Source: Pseudomonadota bacterium (lineage in GTDB: Bacteria; Pseudomonadota; Gammaproteobacteria; Xanthomonadales; Rhodanobacteraceae). Taken from it: DNA of 64,000 bases. Position numbers and translations under genes: made by a program. The first letter of the stretch is position 1, and each line of letters begins with the position of its first letter. The stretch is from contig JAFEFS010000097.1 of NCBI GenBank assembly GCA_018240465.1, positions 1 through 64,000 of the forward strand, given 5' to 3'. Of the stretch, positions 48,318-57,349 are shown in pieces. A model generated the notes under the pieces. It worked only from the letters and a program-made list of their open reading frames with translations, was not told the DNA's origin and ran no database searches.

Positions 48318-48571
48318 GTTCGCCTCTCCTTCGATCCGAAGAGACCGCGTTTGTCGGGATTTGATGACAGCGCATTCATTGCGCCGCGCGTTGCCGGCTC
48401 CCGCCCATACTTGTCCGGCACGCTTCCATAGTTCGATGCCGCACGTTGCTGCCGGGATGTTCGCTCCGGCGGCACCCCGTCGTGGGGCGCTTCGTGTCGC
48501 GATTTTTTTTGCAACAACCGGATTCGGGGCGCTACCCGCAGGTTTCAACTACCGAACGAGATTCGTCGCGT
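48318..48571. other. Intergenic region between the exported HAD gene and the epimerase
   Basis: 254 bases without a convincing gene. The HAD gene must be expressed from here or from the epimerase upstream on the same strand. No clear promoter or terminator seen. Confidence 0.5.
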
Positions 48572-49573
48572 CTATTGTCGACAGTCCAGATGGTCGACGG
48601 GGAACGGGCCTTCCTCGAACACGCTTTCGTGGTATCCCTTCGCGCCGATCGCCTGGGCGAGCGGGCTGCGGAAGTCCTCGTCCGTGCGCAGGCACTGGAG
48701 CACGTGGCCGAAGTCGTAGCGCGGCTGCCAGCCGAGTTCGCGGCGCGCGAGATCGTTGACGTAGACGCGATCGATCGAGTCGAACATGTGCCAGCCGCGG
48801 CGTGCGTATTCCTTGGCGCAGGCCGGGAACAGTCGGCGCAGCACGCTGGCTGCGTCGCTGCGCAGCGTCGGCAGATCGTCGCGTGAAAACGGCGTCGTCG
48901 CGCTGATGATGTAGCGGCCGAAACCTATGGCCGGCGCCTTGGCCACCGCCAGCAGGTGGGCATCGACGACGTCGGCGATATCGACGCGGCGATAGAGGAA
49001 TTCGTTTGCCTTGATATTCGCGTCGGCGCAGCTCTCGCGCATGTGCTTGCTGTCGTCCGCCTCGGGGAAGAAGCGCGCGGTGCGCAGCACGAGACAGGGC
49101 AGGCCGAACTTGCGCTGGAACAACCGGCACAAGTTCTCGGCGGCGATCTTGGTGATGCCGTAGATGTTCTTTGCGACCGGCGTCACGTCTTCGGTGATCC
49201 AGGCAGCGGCCGCCCCCGGCAGCGGCACCAGTGCGTCGCCGAACGTACTCGTCGTGCTGGTGAAGACAAACGACTTCGCCTTTGCGGCGACGGCTTCCTC
49301 GAGCAGGTTGAGCGTGCCGCTGATGTTCGTGTCGACGAAATCCTGGCGCGCGTGCGTGGCGACGTGCGGTTTGTGCAGCGTTGCCGTGTGCAGCACCGCA
49401 TCGACCTCGTGCATGCAGTCATGTACGAAGTCGCGATCGACGATCGAGCCGACCTTGTCCGCGAACGCCGAGGGCAGGACGTCGATACCGAGGACATCGT
49501 GGTGCGTGTCGCGCAGGCAGCGCATCAGCGCTTCGCCAAGATGGCCGCTGCTGCCGGTGACGAGGATTTTCAT
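48572..49573 (-). CDS. NAD-dependent epimerase/dehydratase (extended SDR)
   Basis: A 333-residue extended SDR. The Rossmann motif TGSSGHLG (6-13), DTNISGTLNLLE, TSTTSTFG and the catalytic NIYGITKIAAE (YxxxK) are visible. Acts on a nucleotide-sugar or related substrate, not identifiable from the motifs. Its 3' end is duplicated at 46271-46492. Ends PFPVDHLDCRQ. Confidence 0.9.
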   Translation of the reverse strand: MKILVTGSSGHLGEALMRCLRDTHHDVLGIDVLPSAFADKVGSIVDRDFVHDCMHEVDAVLHTATLHKPHVATHARQDFVDTNISGTLNLLEEAVAAKAKSFVFTSTTSTFGDALVPLPGAAAAWITEDVTPVAKNIYGITKIAAENLCRLFQRKFGLPCLVLRTARFFPEADDSKHMRESCADANIKANEFLYRRVDIADVVDAHLLAVAKAPAIGFGRYIISATTPFSRDDLPTLRSDAASVLRRLFPACAKEYARRGWHMFDSIDRVYVNDLARRELGWQPRYDFGHVLQCLRTDEDFRSPLAQAIGAKGYHESVFEEGPFPVDHLDCRQ

Positions 49574-49618
49574 CGGAGCGTGGTGAGAGTGGAGCCAAGG
49601 CGGGACAAGAGTTTTTAG

Positions 49619-49691
49619 CCACGGATTACACGGATATCACGGATCAAGAACAAAACTATCTGCGTGTTTGCTTTATCCATACAATCCGTGG
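49619..49691. repeat. CACGGAT-type repeat element with 9-bp inverted ends
   Basis: CCACGGATT at 49619-49627 and AATCCGTGG at 49683-49691 form exact inverted ends. Inside the left side, CACGGAT recurs three times at short spacing (CACGGATTA, CACGGATAT, CACGGATCA). Similar 'cacggat' intergenic elements occur in unrelated bacteria. It is AT-richer than the surroundings. Confidence 0.7.
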
Positions 49692-49729
49692 TGAAACTCA
49701 TCTTGCGCCTTGGGTTTTGCTCCAGCCAA

Positions 49730-50722
49730 TCAGCTGGAGCGATGGTCCTGATACCACGCCGCCGCGCCGATCAGGCCGAGCTGGCCGTGTTCGATCAGCC
49801 AGATCGGCACGTGCTTGATCACGTCCCCGAGCGCGCCCTTGTTGTGGTAGCGCGCGACGAAGTTGCTGGTCGGCAGGAACGAACGGATGCGTGAGGGAAT
49901 CCCGCCGGCGAGGAACACGGCGCGCGCGTTGTAGGCGAGCACGAGGTCGCCGATCAGGCTGCCGAGCAGGCCGCAGAATACGCTGAGGGTAGTTACCGCC
50001 TGCGGGTTGGCATGGGCGAGCGCGGCCGCGGTGACGTCGGCCGGGGTTCTCAGCATCGGATGCACGCCATGCAGCGTGCAGATGCACTCGTAGAGATTGA
50101 GCAGGCCAGGGCCAGACACTGCGCGTTCGCGGTCGATGTGCGACCAGCGCTTGAACAATTCGCGCAGGATATCCAGTTCCAGTTCGTTTCCCGGCGCGAG
50201 CGCGGCGTGACCGGCTTCGCTCGTGATCACTACCGGGTGCGGCCGATGCGGGATGCGCGCGGCCTGGCCCAGGCCGGTGCCGGGGCCGACCACGAGGGTG
50301 GTTACCTTCGACGGATCGACCGGCTGGCCGCTGAGCAGTTCGGCAGGGGCGAGGTCGATGTGCGGCACGGCGTGGGCCAGCGCCTCGAAATCGTTGATCA
50401 GCGCGAGGTCCTTCAGGTGCGCGGCCTGGCGGGTTTGCGACAGCGACACATGCCACGGCAGGTTCGGGTTGATCAGGCTGTCGCCGACCTGCAGGCCGGC
50501 GATCGCGATCGCGGCGCTGGTTATGCGGGCGTCGCCGTGGGTGTCGATGAAGGTGCGCAGGATCGTTGCCAGATCGGGATATTCGGCGCAGATGTATTCG
50601 GAATAGTGCAGGATTGCCACGGCGCCTTCGGCGTTGAAACGAACCAGGGCGAGGCGGGCGTGGGTACCGCCGACGTCGGCGGCGATGAAGGGGGCGTCGG
50701 AGGCGGTGGGCGTGGAGGTCAA
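49730..50722 (-). CDS. glk: Glucokinase
   Basis: A 330-residue bacterial ROK-unrelated glucokinase (Glk family): ADVGGTHARLALV phosphate motif, LINDFEALAHAVP with the catalytic Asp, and LVVGPGTGLGQA. Phosphorylates glucose with ATP. I place the start at a TTG (50722) because AGGA lies just before it; a TTG eight codons upstream is the alternative. No ATG is available. Confidence 0.92.
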   Translation of the reverse strand: MTSTPTASDAPFIAADVGGTHARLALVRFNAEGAVAILHYSEYICAEYPDLATILRTFIDTHGDARITSAAIAIAGLQVGDSLINPNLPWHVSLSQTRQAAHLKDLALINDFEALAHAVPHIDLAPAELLSGQPVDPSKVTTLVVGPGTGLGQAARIPHRPHPVVITSEAGHAALAPGNELELDILRELFKRWSHIDRERAVSGPGLLNLYECICTLHGVHPMLRTPADVTAAALAHANPQAVTTLSVFCGLLGSLIGDLVLAYNARAVFLAGGIPSRIRSFLPTSNFVARYHNKGALGDVIKHVPIWLIEHGQLGLIGAAAWYQDHRSS

Positions 50723-50817
50723 GGGAATTCCTGAAACGGGAAGCAATGCGGTACGCCCGGAGTGCGAGACGTTGGAGTGTGTTCAGGGCCCGAGGGGTTG
50801 TCAATCCGTGGCCCCCC

Positions 50818-50850
50818 GCCAGGGCGGAGAATGCGGGGAAACGCCCTGGC
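50818..50850. repeat. Inverted repeat between glk and the rpsP operon
   Basis: GCCAGGGCG and CGCCCTGGC, nine perfect pairs around a 15-base loop. No T-run. Upstream of the rpsP promoter and of the glk start. Confidence 0.45.
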
Positions 50851-50905
50851 ACGCGTCTGCTTCAGCCACGTTGCTGAAAAGTCTTTATTTTTTTTCCAAT
50901 TGAGC

Positions 50906-50911
50906 TAAAAT
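50906..50911 (+). promoter_or_regulatory. Probable -10 of the rpsP operon
   Basis: TAAAAT in an unusually AT-rich stretch (50881-50911) about 102 bases before rpsP. A weak -35 (TTTATT, 50884-50889) is spaced 16 bases upstream. Confidence 0.45.
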
Positions 50912-51012
50912 ACGCAGTTCCCGAACTGCCGTTGCCCGCTTTGCGGGCGTGCCGTGCGTGTCACGGCCGGCAAGGGAGCACAACGTACCCGATAAATTCT
51001 CGAGAAATAAAC

Positions 51013-51273
51013 ATGGTCAAGATTCGTCTTTCCCGCGGCGGCGCAAAAGGCCGTCCGTTCTATCACGTCATCGTTGCCGACGAGCGCAAGGCGCGCGACG
51101 GTCGCAACATCGAGCGCGTGGGCTTCTTCAACCCGGTCGCGGCCGGCAAGGAAACGCGCCTTCAGATCGACCTCGATCGCGTCAACAACTGGATCGCCAA
51201 GGGCGCGCAGCCCAGCGAGAAGGTGCGCGCGCTGATCAAGGAAGCCGGCAAGCAGGCGAAGGCTGCGGCCTGA
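51013..51273 (+). CDS. rpsP: 30S ribosomal protein S16
   Basis: An 86-residue S16 starting [23 protein letters not shown] with the conserved [10 protein letters not shown]. Binds 16S rRNA early in 30S assembly. First gene of rpsP-rimM-trmD-rplS. The ATG at 51013 is the standard start. Confidence 0.97.
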   Translation: MVKIRLSRGGAKGRPFYHVIVADERKARDGRNIERVGFFNPVAAGKETRLQIDLDRVNNWIAKGAQPSEKVRALIKEAGKQAKAAA

Positions 51274-51293
51274 TCGCCACGCAGGCCGCTGCG

Positions 51294-51824
51294 ATGGCCG
51301 CGCGCGACGAAGACGCGCCTGACAAGAGCAGGCTGGTTCTCGGCAAGATCGTCGGCCTGTATGGCGTCGAAGGTTGGGTCAAGCTCGAGTCGTACAGCGA
51401 TCCGCGCGCGCAGATCTTCAAGTATTCGCCCTGGTTCGTCGGTTGCGCCGATGCGATGGTGGAGTATGCGAACGTGAAAGGCAGGACGCAGGGCAAGGGC
51501 ATCGTCGCCCGTCTGCCCGGCGTCGACAGCCGCGATGCGGCGGTGGCCCTGATCGGCGCGGAGATCCGCATAGCGCGTTCGGCATTGCCGAAATCGAAGC
51601 GAGGCGAGTATTACTGGGTCGATCTCGAAGGACTCGATGTCTTCAATCTCGAAGGCGTCGCGTTCGGCAAGGTCAGCCATCTGTTCTCGACTGGCGCCAA
51701 CGACGTGCTCGTGGTCAGGAAAGGCGAGCGTGAGCGGCTGGTGCCGTTCGTGACCGGAGACTTCGTCAAGGAAGTCGACATCGATGGTGGCAGGATCGTC
51801 GTCGATTGGGACAAGGATTTTTGA
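51294..51824 (+). CDS. rimM: 16S rRNA processing protein RimM
   Basis: A 176-residue assembly factor. The N-terminal barrel (LVLGKIVGLYGVEGWVKLESYSD) and the C-terminal PRC barrel (YYWVDLEGLDVFN, LVPFVTGDFVKEVD) are both present. It binds S19 and helps mature the 30S head. ATG at 51294. Confidence 0.95.
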   Translation: MAARDEDAPDKSRLVLGKIVGLYGVEGWVKLESYSDPRAQIFKYSPWFVGCADAMVEYANVKGRTQGKGIVARLPGVDSRDAAVALIGAEIRIARSALPKSKRGEYYWVDLEGLDVFNLEGVAFGKVSHLFSTGANDVLVVRKGERERLVPFVTGDFVKEVDIDGGRIVVDWDKDF

Positions 51825-51839
51825 GCAACATCAAGCCGC

Positions 51840-51861
51840 CATTCCGGCGAAAACCGGAATG
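51840..51861. repeat. Dispersed palindrome (copy 4) between rimM and trmD
   Basis: CATTCCGG, CGAAAA, CCGGAATG followed by ACG: a perfect eight-base stem. Same type as the copies at 7083 and 41797; both this copy and that at 7083 lie inside ribosomal-protein operons. Confidence 0.6.
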
Positions 51862-51883
51862 ACGAGCGAAGAAGATCGACGCC

Positions 51884-52624
51884 ATGCGGATTGATGTGAT
51901 CACGCTGTTTCCCGAGTTCGTCGATGCGGCGGCCAGGGTCGGCGTGGTCGGGCGGGCGCAGGAGCGAGGCCTGCTTGCGGTGCGGAGCTGGAATCCGCGC
52001 GACTACGCGACCGATGCGTACCGGCGCGTGGACGAACGACCGTTCGGCGGCGGTCCGGGCATGGTCATGCTGATCGACCCGTTGCGCGATGCGTTGCGCG
52101 CAGCGCGCGCGGCGGATGCGAAACCGGTACGGACGATTTTCCTGAGTCCGCAAGGAACGCGGCTCACGCAGGACAAGGTGCGCGAACTCGCGCGGGAAGA
52201 GCGCCTGATCCTGCTGTGCGGACGCTACGAGGCGGTGGACGAACGCCTGATCGAGCACGAAGTCGACGAGGAGGTCTCGATCGGCGACTACGTGCTCTCG
52301 GGCGGCGAGCTGGCCGCGGCCGTGCTGATCGACGCGATCGGACGGCTGCAGGACGGTGCGCTCAACGATGCGGCCTCGGCGCAGCAGGATTCGTTCTCGG
52401 ACGGCCTGCTCGACTGTCCGCACTACACGCGGCCGGAGGTTCACGAGCTCGGCGCGGTACCGGCGGTGCTGTTGTCGGGCGACCATGCGGAAATCGCGAA
52501 ATGGCGGCGAAAACAGGCACTTGGACGAACCTGGTTGCGCCGGCCCGATCTTCTGGCTCGGGCGGCGCTGGATCCGGAAGAAAATTTATTTTTGTTTGAA
52601 TTTCAAAAAGATACGAAACAGTAG
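51884..52624 (+). CDS. trmD: tRNA (guanine-N1)-methyltransferase
   Basis: A 246-residue SPOUT methyltransferase making m1G37. The N-terminal [14 protein letters not shown], the SAM-binding knot [12 protein letters not shown] and [17 protein letters not shown], and the basic region [11 protein letters not shown] are typical. ATG at 51884. Confidence 0.97.
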   Translation: MRIDVITLFPEFVDAAARVGVVGRAQERGLLAVRSWNPRDYATDAYRRVDERPFGGGPGMVMLIDPLRDALRAARAADAKPVRTIFLSPQGTRLTQDKVRELAREERLILLCGRYEAVDERLIEHEVDEEVSIGDYVLSGGELAAAVLIDAIGRLQDGALNDAASAQQDSFSDGLLDCPHYTRPEVHELGAVPAVLLSGDHAEIAKWRRKQALGRTWLRRPDLLARAALDPEENLFLFEFQKDTKQ

Positions 52625-52763
52625 TGAAGTGAGCCGTCAGAACGGCTCAAATCTAGGGATATACTCGCTGTCGTCCGTGATGGCGAGGATCAGTAAGGCG
52701 GCCACCCTTGGTCGTTCTTTTCAAGAGAGCTTTCCTTTCCATCACATTGAGCAGGTCGGTGTC

Positions 52764-53129
52764 ATGAATCTCCTCCAACAATTCGAAGCTTCCCAGATCA
52801 GCCGCAAACTGCCCGAATTCAGCCCGGGCGATACGGTCGTCGTCAACGTCAAGGTAAAGGAAGGCAACCGCGAGCGCGTGCAGGCCTACGAGGGCGTGGT
52901 CATCGCGAAGAAGAACGCGGGCCTCAACTCGGCCTTCACGGTGCGCAAGATTTCCCACGGTTTCGGCGTCGAGCGTGTGTTCCAGTCGCACAGCCCGACG
53001 ATCGACTCGGTCAACGTCAAGCGTCGCGGCAAGGTGCGTGGCGCCAAGCTCTACTACCTGCGTGGCCTTGAAGGCAAGGCGGCGCGCATTCAGGAAGATC
53101 TGTCCAAACACGGTGCCGCAGCCGAATAA
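52764..53129 (+). CDS. rplS: 50S ribosomal protein L19
   Basis: A 121-residue L19 at the 30S-50S interface: [41 protein letters not shown] and [23 protein letters not shown]. The ATG at 52764 gives [11 protein letters not shown]. Last gene of the operon, 139 bases after trmD. Confidence 0.97.
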   Translation: MNLLQQFEASQISRKLPEFSPGDTVVVNVKVKEGNRERVQAYEGVVIAKKNAGLNSAFTVRKISHGFGVERVFQSHSPTIDSVNVKRRGKVRGAKLYYLRGLEGKAARIQEDLSKHGAAAE

Positions 53130-53243
53130 TCGGCCGTCGTCGAGAAACGCGGACAGGAGTCCGTCGCTCGATTCACGCGATCAGGGACGATTGCTGAAGT
53201 ACCAACTTCTTGGAGCATTGAGTCGCGTCTGTGCTCCTCGTCC

Positions 53244-53279
53244 AAAGCGGCCGCCAGCAATGGCGGCCGCTTTGTCTTT
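53244..53279 (+). terminator. Intrinsic terminator after rplS
   Basis: AAAGCGGCCGCC, loop AGCAAT, GGCGGCCGCTTT then GTCTTT: a perfect 12-bp stem about 115 bases after the rplS stop. The symmetric A and T ends could also serve the convergent PAP2 gene. The rest of 53130-53409 shows no gene. Confidence 0.75.
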
Positions 53280-53409
53280 CCGGCGTTCAAGTTGCGTCGC
53301 GGCGCGTTCTTGCCGGCCTTTCCCGCGTTGGCGGGGAAGCAACGGTCCGCGTGTTGCTGGCGGTTGCGATTGCGGTGCACGCGGCAACGATCAGCCGAGG
53401 ATCGGAAAG

Positions 53410-53961
53410 TCAGAAGCGATCGAGTGACGCGACCCACAGCGATGCGGTCGCCAAGCCACCGCCGATCAGCGTTGCCGCGAGCACGTCGCTGGGGTAGTGC
53501 AGCCCGAGTACGACGCGCGAGGCCGCGACAAGCAGCGCGAACGGGATCAGCAGCGGCGCGATCAACGGAAACCAGGCGAGCGCGACGATAGTGAACGTCA
53601 CCGCGTGCAGCGTGTGGCCGGAGGGAAAGCTGAATTCGTCCAAAGGCAGCGCCAACGGCACGATGTCGCGATGCGCGCGGAACGGGCGCGGGCGTTGCGT
53701 CCAGCGCTTGAGCGTGCGATATGTGCCCGCGGCGACGAGCCCGGTCAAGGCCATCTGCAGCGCGACGAAGCGGCCTTTCGCGCCGCCGAACACGGCGATC
53801 GCGAACATCAGCGTGTACCAGAACGGGCCATCGCCGAGACGGCTGATCGCGCCGAAGAAACGCGCGATCGTGCGCCGCGTGCCCCAGCCGTTAGCACGCT
53901 TGCACAGGCGCACTTCGCGGCTGCGCAGTTCGACAGTCTGCAGAAGTTGCATTGCACTCAC
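53410..53961 (-). CDS. PAP2-type membrane phosphatase
   Basis: A 183-residue (from GTG at 53961) protein with four to five hydrophobic segments and the PAP2 motifs: KRWTQRPRP, SFPSGH and SRVVLGLHYPSD. Such enzymes dephosphorylate lipid phosphates or undecaprenyl pyrophosphate at the membrane. The GTG overlaps the GT4 stop; an ATG at 53952 is an alternative. Operon with the glycosyltransferase. Confidence 0.9.
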   Translation of the reverse strand: MSAMQLLQTVELRSREVRLCKRANGWGTRRTIARFFGAISRLGDGPFWYTLMFAIAVFGGAKGRFVALQMALTGLVAAGTYRTLKRWTQRPRPFRAHRDIVPLALPLDEFSFPSGHTLHAVTFTIVALAWFPLIAPLLIPFALLVAASRVVLGLHYPSDVLAATLIGGGLATASLWVASLDRF

Positions 53962-55130
53962 CTCGATCCTTCGTGGAGTTTGCCGTTGCCGGCGATCTGG
54001 TTGTTGCCGGGCTGCGCGAGGCCTGCGAGCAGCTCGGCGAATTGGGCGGCGACCGTGATCGGATCCAGTTCGGCGACCGCGGCCACCGCGGCGGCGCGGA
54101 GGTCGGTGCGCGTGACATCGCTACGCACGAGATCGAGCGTGGCGCGCACGAAAGCATCCTCGTTGGCGTACGGCACGCGGCGGCCGCAGCACGGGGTGAG
54201 ATGCTCGCGCGCGGCACCATAGTCGAAGGCGACGGTCGGCAGGCCGCTGGCGAGCGCTTCGAGGGTGACGTTGCCGAAGGTCTCGGTCAGACTCGGGAAC
54301 ACGAACAGGTCGGCGCTGGCGAAGTGGCGCGCGAGTCCGGTATCGCGCTGGATGCCGGCGAAGATGAAATCGGGATTCTCGGCCGCGAGCGCGGCGCGCG
54401 CGGGGCCATCGCCGATCCAGATGTAGCGCGCGTGACGATGGACCTTCTGGACTTCGCGGAAGGCACGCACCGCGAGCGGCAGGTTTTTTTCCGTCGCGAT
54501 ACGGCCGACATAGACCACGGCGAGTTGGCCGGGCTCGAGGCCCCATTGCGCGCGCAGGGTCTCGTCGCGCCGCGCCGGCGAGAACAGCGCGTTGTCGACC
54601 GCGCGGCGCAGCAGGACGACGTTGCCGAACTGGTTCTCCATCAGGAACTCGCGCAGCTCGATCGTCGGTACCAGCGTCGCCGCAGCCTGGCGATGGAAAC
54701 GGCGCAGGTAGGCAAACACGACCGGGGTGAGGAAGCCGAAGCCGTAGTGGCGGGCGAAGTCGTCGAAGCGCGTGTGGAAGCCGGTCGCTGCCGGAATGCC
54801 GAGTGCGCGCGCGACGCGCAGTGCCGAGTAGCCGAGCGGGCCTTCGGTGGCGGCATAGATCGCGTCGGGACGCTCGTTCTTCCACAGCTTGCGCAGGCGC
54901 TGCGCGATCGGCAGACCGAACTGCAGACCGGGATACTTCGGCAGACGCGCGCCGCGCGCGAGCACTTCGGCTCCGTTCTCGCCCGCACCGGCTTCGTCGC
55001 CCGCCTGACGCGGACGCACGATCTGTACCGCGTGTCCCGCCTCGCGCAGGCTCTGTGCGAGGCCGGCCACGGTCAATGCCACGCCGTTGATTTCCGGCGG
55101 GAACGTCTCGGTGACCATGGCGATGCGCAT
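53958..55130 (-). CDS. Family 4 glycosyltransferase
   Basis: A 390-residue GT-B protein: N-terminal MRIAMVTETFPPEINGVALTV, the second half YVGRIATEKNLPLAVRAF and FVFPSLTETFGNVTLEALASGLPTVAFD with the EX7E signature. It resembles the GT4 enzymes that put mannose or glucose onto diacylglycerol or related lipids. Coupled to a PAP2 phosphatase, so a membrane glycolipid role is plausible but not proven. ATG at 55130. Confidence 0.92.
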   Translation of the reverse strand: MRIAMVTETFPPEINGVALTVAGLAQSLREAGHAVQIVRPRQAGDEAGAGENGAEVLARGARLPKYPGLQFGLPIAQRLRKLWKNERPDAIYAATEGPLGYSALRVARALGIPAATGFHTRFDDFARHYGFGFLTPVVFAYLRRFHRQAAATLVPTIELREFLMENQFGNVVLLRRAVDNALFSPARRDETLRAQWGLEPGQLAVVYVGRIATEKNLPLAVRAFREVQKVHRHARYIWIGDGPARAALAAENPDFIFAGIQRDTGLARHFASADLFVFPSLTETFGNVTLEALASGLPTVAFDYGAAREHLTPCCGRRVPYANEDAFVRATLDLVRSDVTRTDLRAAAVAAVAELDPITVAAQFAELLAGLAQPGNNQIAGNGKLHEGSR

Positions 55131-55288
55131 AGTGCGACTCCGCGCGGCTGCTTCCGCGTGGGGGTACATTAGGTCTGTCGGGTGTACGCGGCGTTGCCGA
55201 TTTGCGTCGATCGAGTTACCGCGGCTCTCGTCAGGGGGATGCGGGCAGACTAAAATCGCGGCCTTGCATCTATCGAGGCGAAGTCCAT

Positions 55289-56785
55289 ATGGACGCCAGT
55301 CTGCTCCGCAATGACGTTTCCACGCGCTGGGACGGCGAGATCGTTCCGCAGCTGGTCGAGTACATCAAGATTCCGAACAAGTCGCCGATGTTCGACAAGG
55401 ACTGGGCGGCGCACGGCTACATGGACCAGGCGGTCGCGCAGCTGTCCGGCTGGGCCAGGGCGCAGGCGATCGAGGGGATGACGGTGGAAGTCGTGCGCCT
55501 CGAAGGCCGTACGCCGCTGATCTTCGTCGATGTGCCGGCCTCGGCCGGAGCGCAGAGTGGCGATGACTGCGTGCTGCTCTACGGCCATCTCGACAAGCAG
55601 CCGGAGATGACCGGTTGGGCCGAGCATCTCGGCCCGTGGAAGCCGGTGATGGAGGGCGACAAGCTCTACGGCCGCGGCGGTGCGGACGATGGCTACGCGA
55701 TCTTCGGCTCGCTCGCAGCGATCCTCGCGCTCAAGGCGCAGAAGCTGGAGCACGCGCGCTGCGTGGTGTTGATCGAAGCCTGCGAGGAATCGGGCAGCTA
55801 CGACCTGCCGTATTACGTCGACCACCTTGCCGAGCGCATCGGCAAACCATCGCTGATCGTCTGCCTTGACTCGGGCTGCGGCAACTACGACCAGCTCTGG
55901 CTGACCACCTCGCTGCGCGGCATGACCGGCGGCAACCTCACGGTCAACGTGCTCGGCGAGGGGGTGCATTCGGGCGATGCTTCCGGCGTGGTCGCTTCGA
56001 GCTTCCGTATCCTGCGCAAGATTCTGTCGCGTCTGGAAGACCAGGACACGGGCCGGATCGTGCCGCCGGGGTTCCATGTCGAGATTCCCGCGCAGCGCGT
56101 CGAGCAGGCGAAGCAGGCGGCGCAGGTGCTGGGCGATGCGGTGTATTCGAAGTTTCCGTTCGTCGCCGGCATGCAGCCGGTGAGTCGTGACGACACCGAG
56201 CTCGTGCTCAACCGTACCTGGCGCCCGGCGCTGGCGGTCACCGGCGTTGGTGGTGTTCCCGCGCTCGATTCGGCCGGCAACGTGCTGCGCCCGTTCACCG
56301 CGGTGAAGCTCAGCTTGCGCCTGCCGCCGACGCTGGATGCGGTGAAAGCCGGCGCCGAGCTGAAGACGCTGCTGGAAAAGGACCCGCCGTACGGCGCCGG
56401 GGTCAGGTTCGAGCTGGAAAAGGCCGGCAGCGGCTGGAACGCACCGGCACTCGCGCCATGGCTGGAACAGTCCGTCGATGCCGCCTCGCGCGAATTTTTC
56501 GGCCCGCCGCCGGCCTGCATGGGCGAAGGCGGATCGATCCCGTTCATGGGCATGCTCGGCGAGAAATTTCCCGGCGCGCAGTTTCTTATCACCGGCGTGC
56601 TCGGCCCGCATTCGAATGCGCACGGGCCGAACGAATTCATCCATATCCCGACTGGCAAGCGTGTGTCGATGTGCGTGGCCAAGGTGATCGTCGATCACCA
56701 TGCGGCCAGTGTCGCCGGCCTGACCCGCGGTGTCGCAGCGACGCACGCGCACACGGTCAAGGGCGGGGATGGCTGCTGCGACTGA
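55289..56785 (+). CDS. M20 family dipeptidase, cytoplasmic
   Basis: A 498-residue zinc peptidase without a signal peptide. Motifs: LLYGHLDKQPE, GRGGADDGYAIF, IEACEESGSYDL, the dimerisation domain (GVHSGDASGVVASS) and the late GPHSNAHGPNEF. It resembles carnosinase-like dipeptidases. The ATG at 55289 gives MDASLLRNDV. The next start lies inside its end. Confidence 0.93.
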   Translation: MDASLLRNDVSTRWDGEIVPQLVEYIKIPNKSPMFDKDWAAHGYMDQAVAQLSGWARAQAIEGMTVEVVRLEGRTPLIFVDVPASAGAQSGDDCVLLYGHLDKQPEMTGWAEHLGPWKPVMEGDKLYGRGGADDGYAIFGSLAAILALKAQKLEHARCVVLIEACEESGSYDLPYYVDHLAERIGKPSLIVCLDSGCGNYDQLWLTTSLRGMTGGNLTVNVLGEGVHSGDASGVVASSFRILRKILSRLEDQDTGRIVPPGFHVEIPAQRVEQAKQAAQVLGDAVYSKFPFVAGMQPVSRDDTELVLNRTWRPALAVTGVGGVPALDSAGNVLRPFTAVKLSLRLPPTLDAVKAGAELKTLLEKDPPYGAGVRFELEKAGSGWNAPALAPWLEQSVDAASREFFGPPPACMGEGGSIPFMGMLGEKFPGAQFLITGVLGPHSNAHGPNEFIHIPTGKRVSMCVAKVIVDHHAASVAGLTRGVAATHAHTVKGGDGCCD

Positions 56786-57224
56786 CGGCATCATCGTCCG
56801 CGTCGCGGGCGAGGGCGATCTCTCGTCGATAGCCGCGCTGTCGGCGCAGCTCGGCTACCCGACGCCGGCGGCGGACACGCGCGAACGCTACGCGCGCGTG
56901 CGCGCGGCGCAGGCGGGCGAAGTCTTTGTCGCCACGTTTGCGGCCGATGCGCGCGTCGTCGGCTGGACCCATGTCGTACCGCGACTGCAGCTCGAGGAAG
57001 CGCCGCATGCCGAGCTTGCCGGTCTCGTCGTCGACGAGACCGTGCGCGGCACCGGTGTCGGCGCCGCCTTGCTCGCTGCCGCCGAGGACTGGGCGCGTGG
57101 GCAGGGCTTCGCGGCGATGCGCGTGCGCAGCAACGTAGTTCGCGAGCGCGCGCATCGCTTCTACGAGCGCGAAGGCTATGTGCGGACCAAGTCGCAGGCT
57201 GTTTTGCGCAAGACCCTGACCTAG
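56769..57224 (+). CDS. GNAT acetyltransferase
   Basis: A 151-residue GNAT protein: AELAGLVVDETVRGTGVGAALLAAAEDWA gives the acetyl-CoA loop, followed by VVRERAHRFYEREGYV. Overlaps the M20 dipeptidase by 17 bases, so the two are probably coupled. The substrate is unknown. Confidence 0.9.
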   Translation: MAAATDGIIVRVAGEGDLSSIAALSAQLGYPTPAADTRERYARVRAAQAGEVFVATFAADARVVGWTHVVPRLQLEEAPHAELAGLVVDETVRGTGVGAALLAAAEDWARGQGFAAMRVRSNVVRERAHRFYEREGYVRTKSQAVLRKTLT

Positions 57225-57349
57225 CCCGCGGCAGTTTCGCGGGTCGGCAGATGTCCGGGCGCTGAACGCGACGCCGGGATGCCGTTGGTGTCCACATTTC
57301 CTGCACGTTTGCTTCCCAGACTCGCGCCAGCTCCAGCGGAAGCGTGTTC

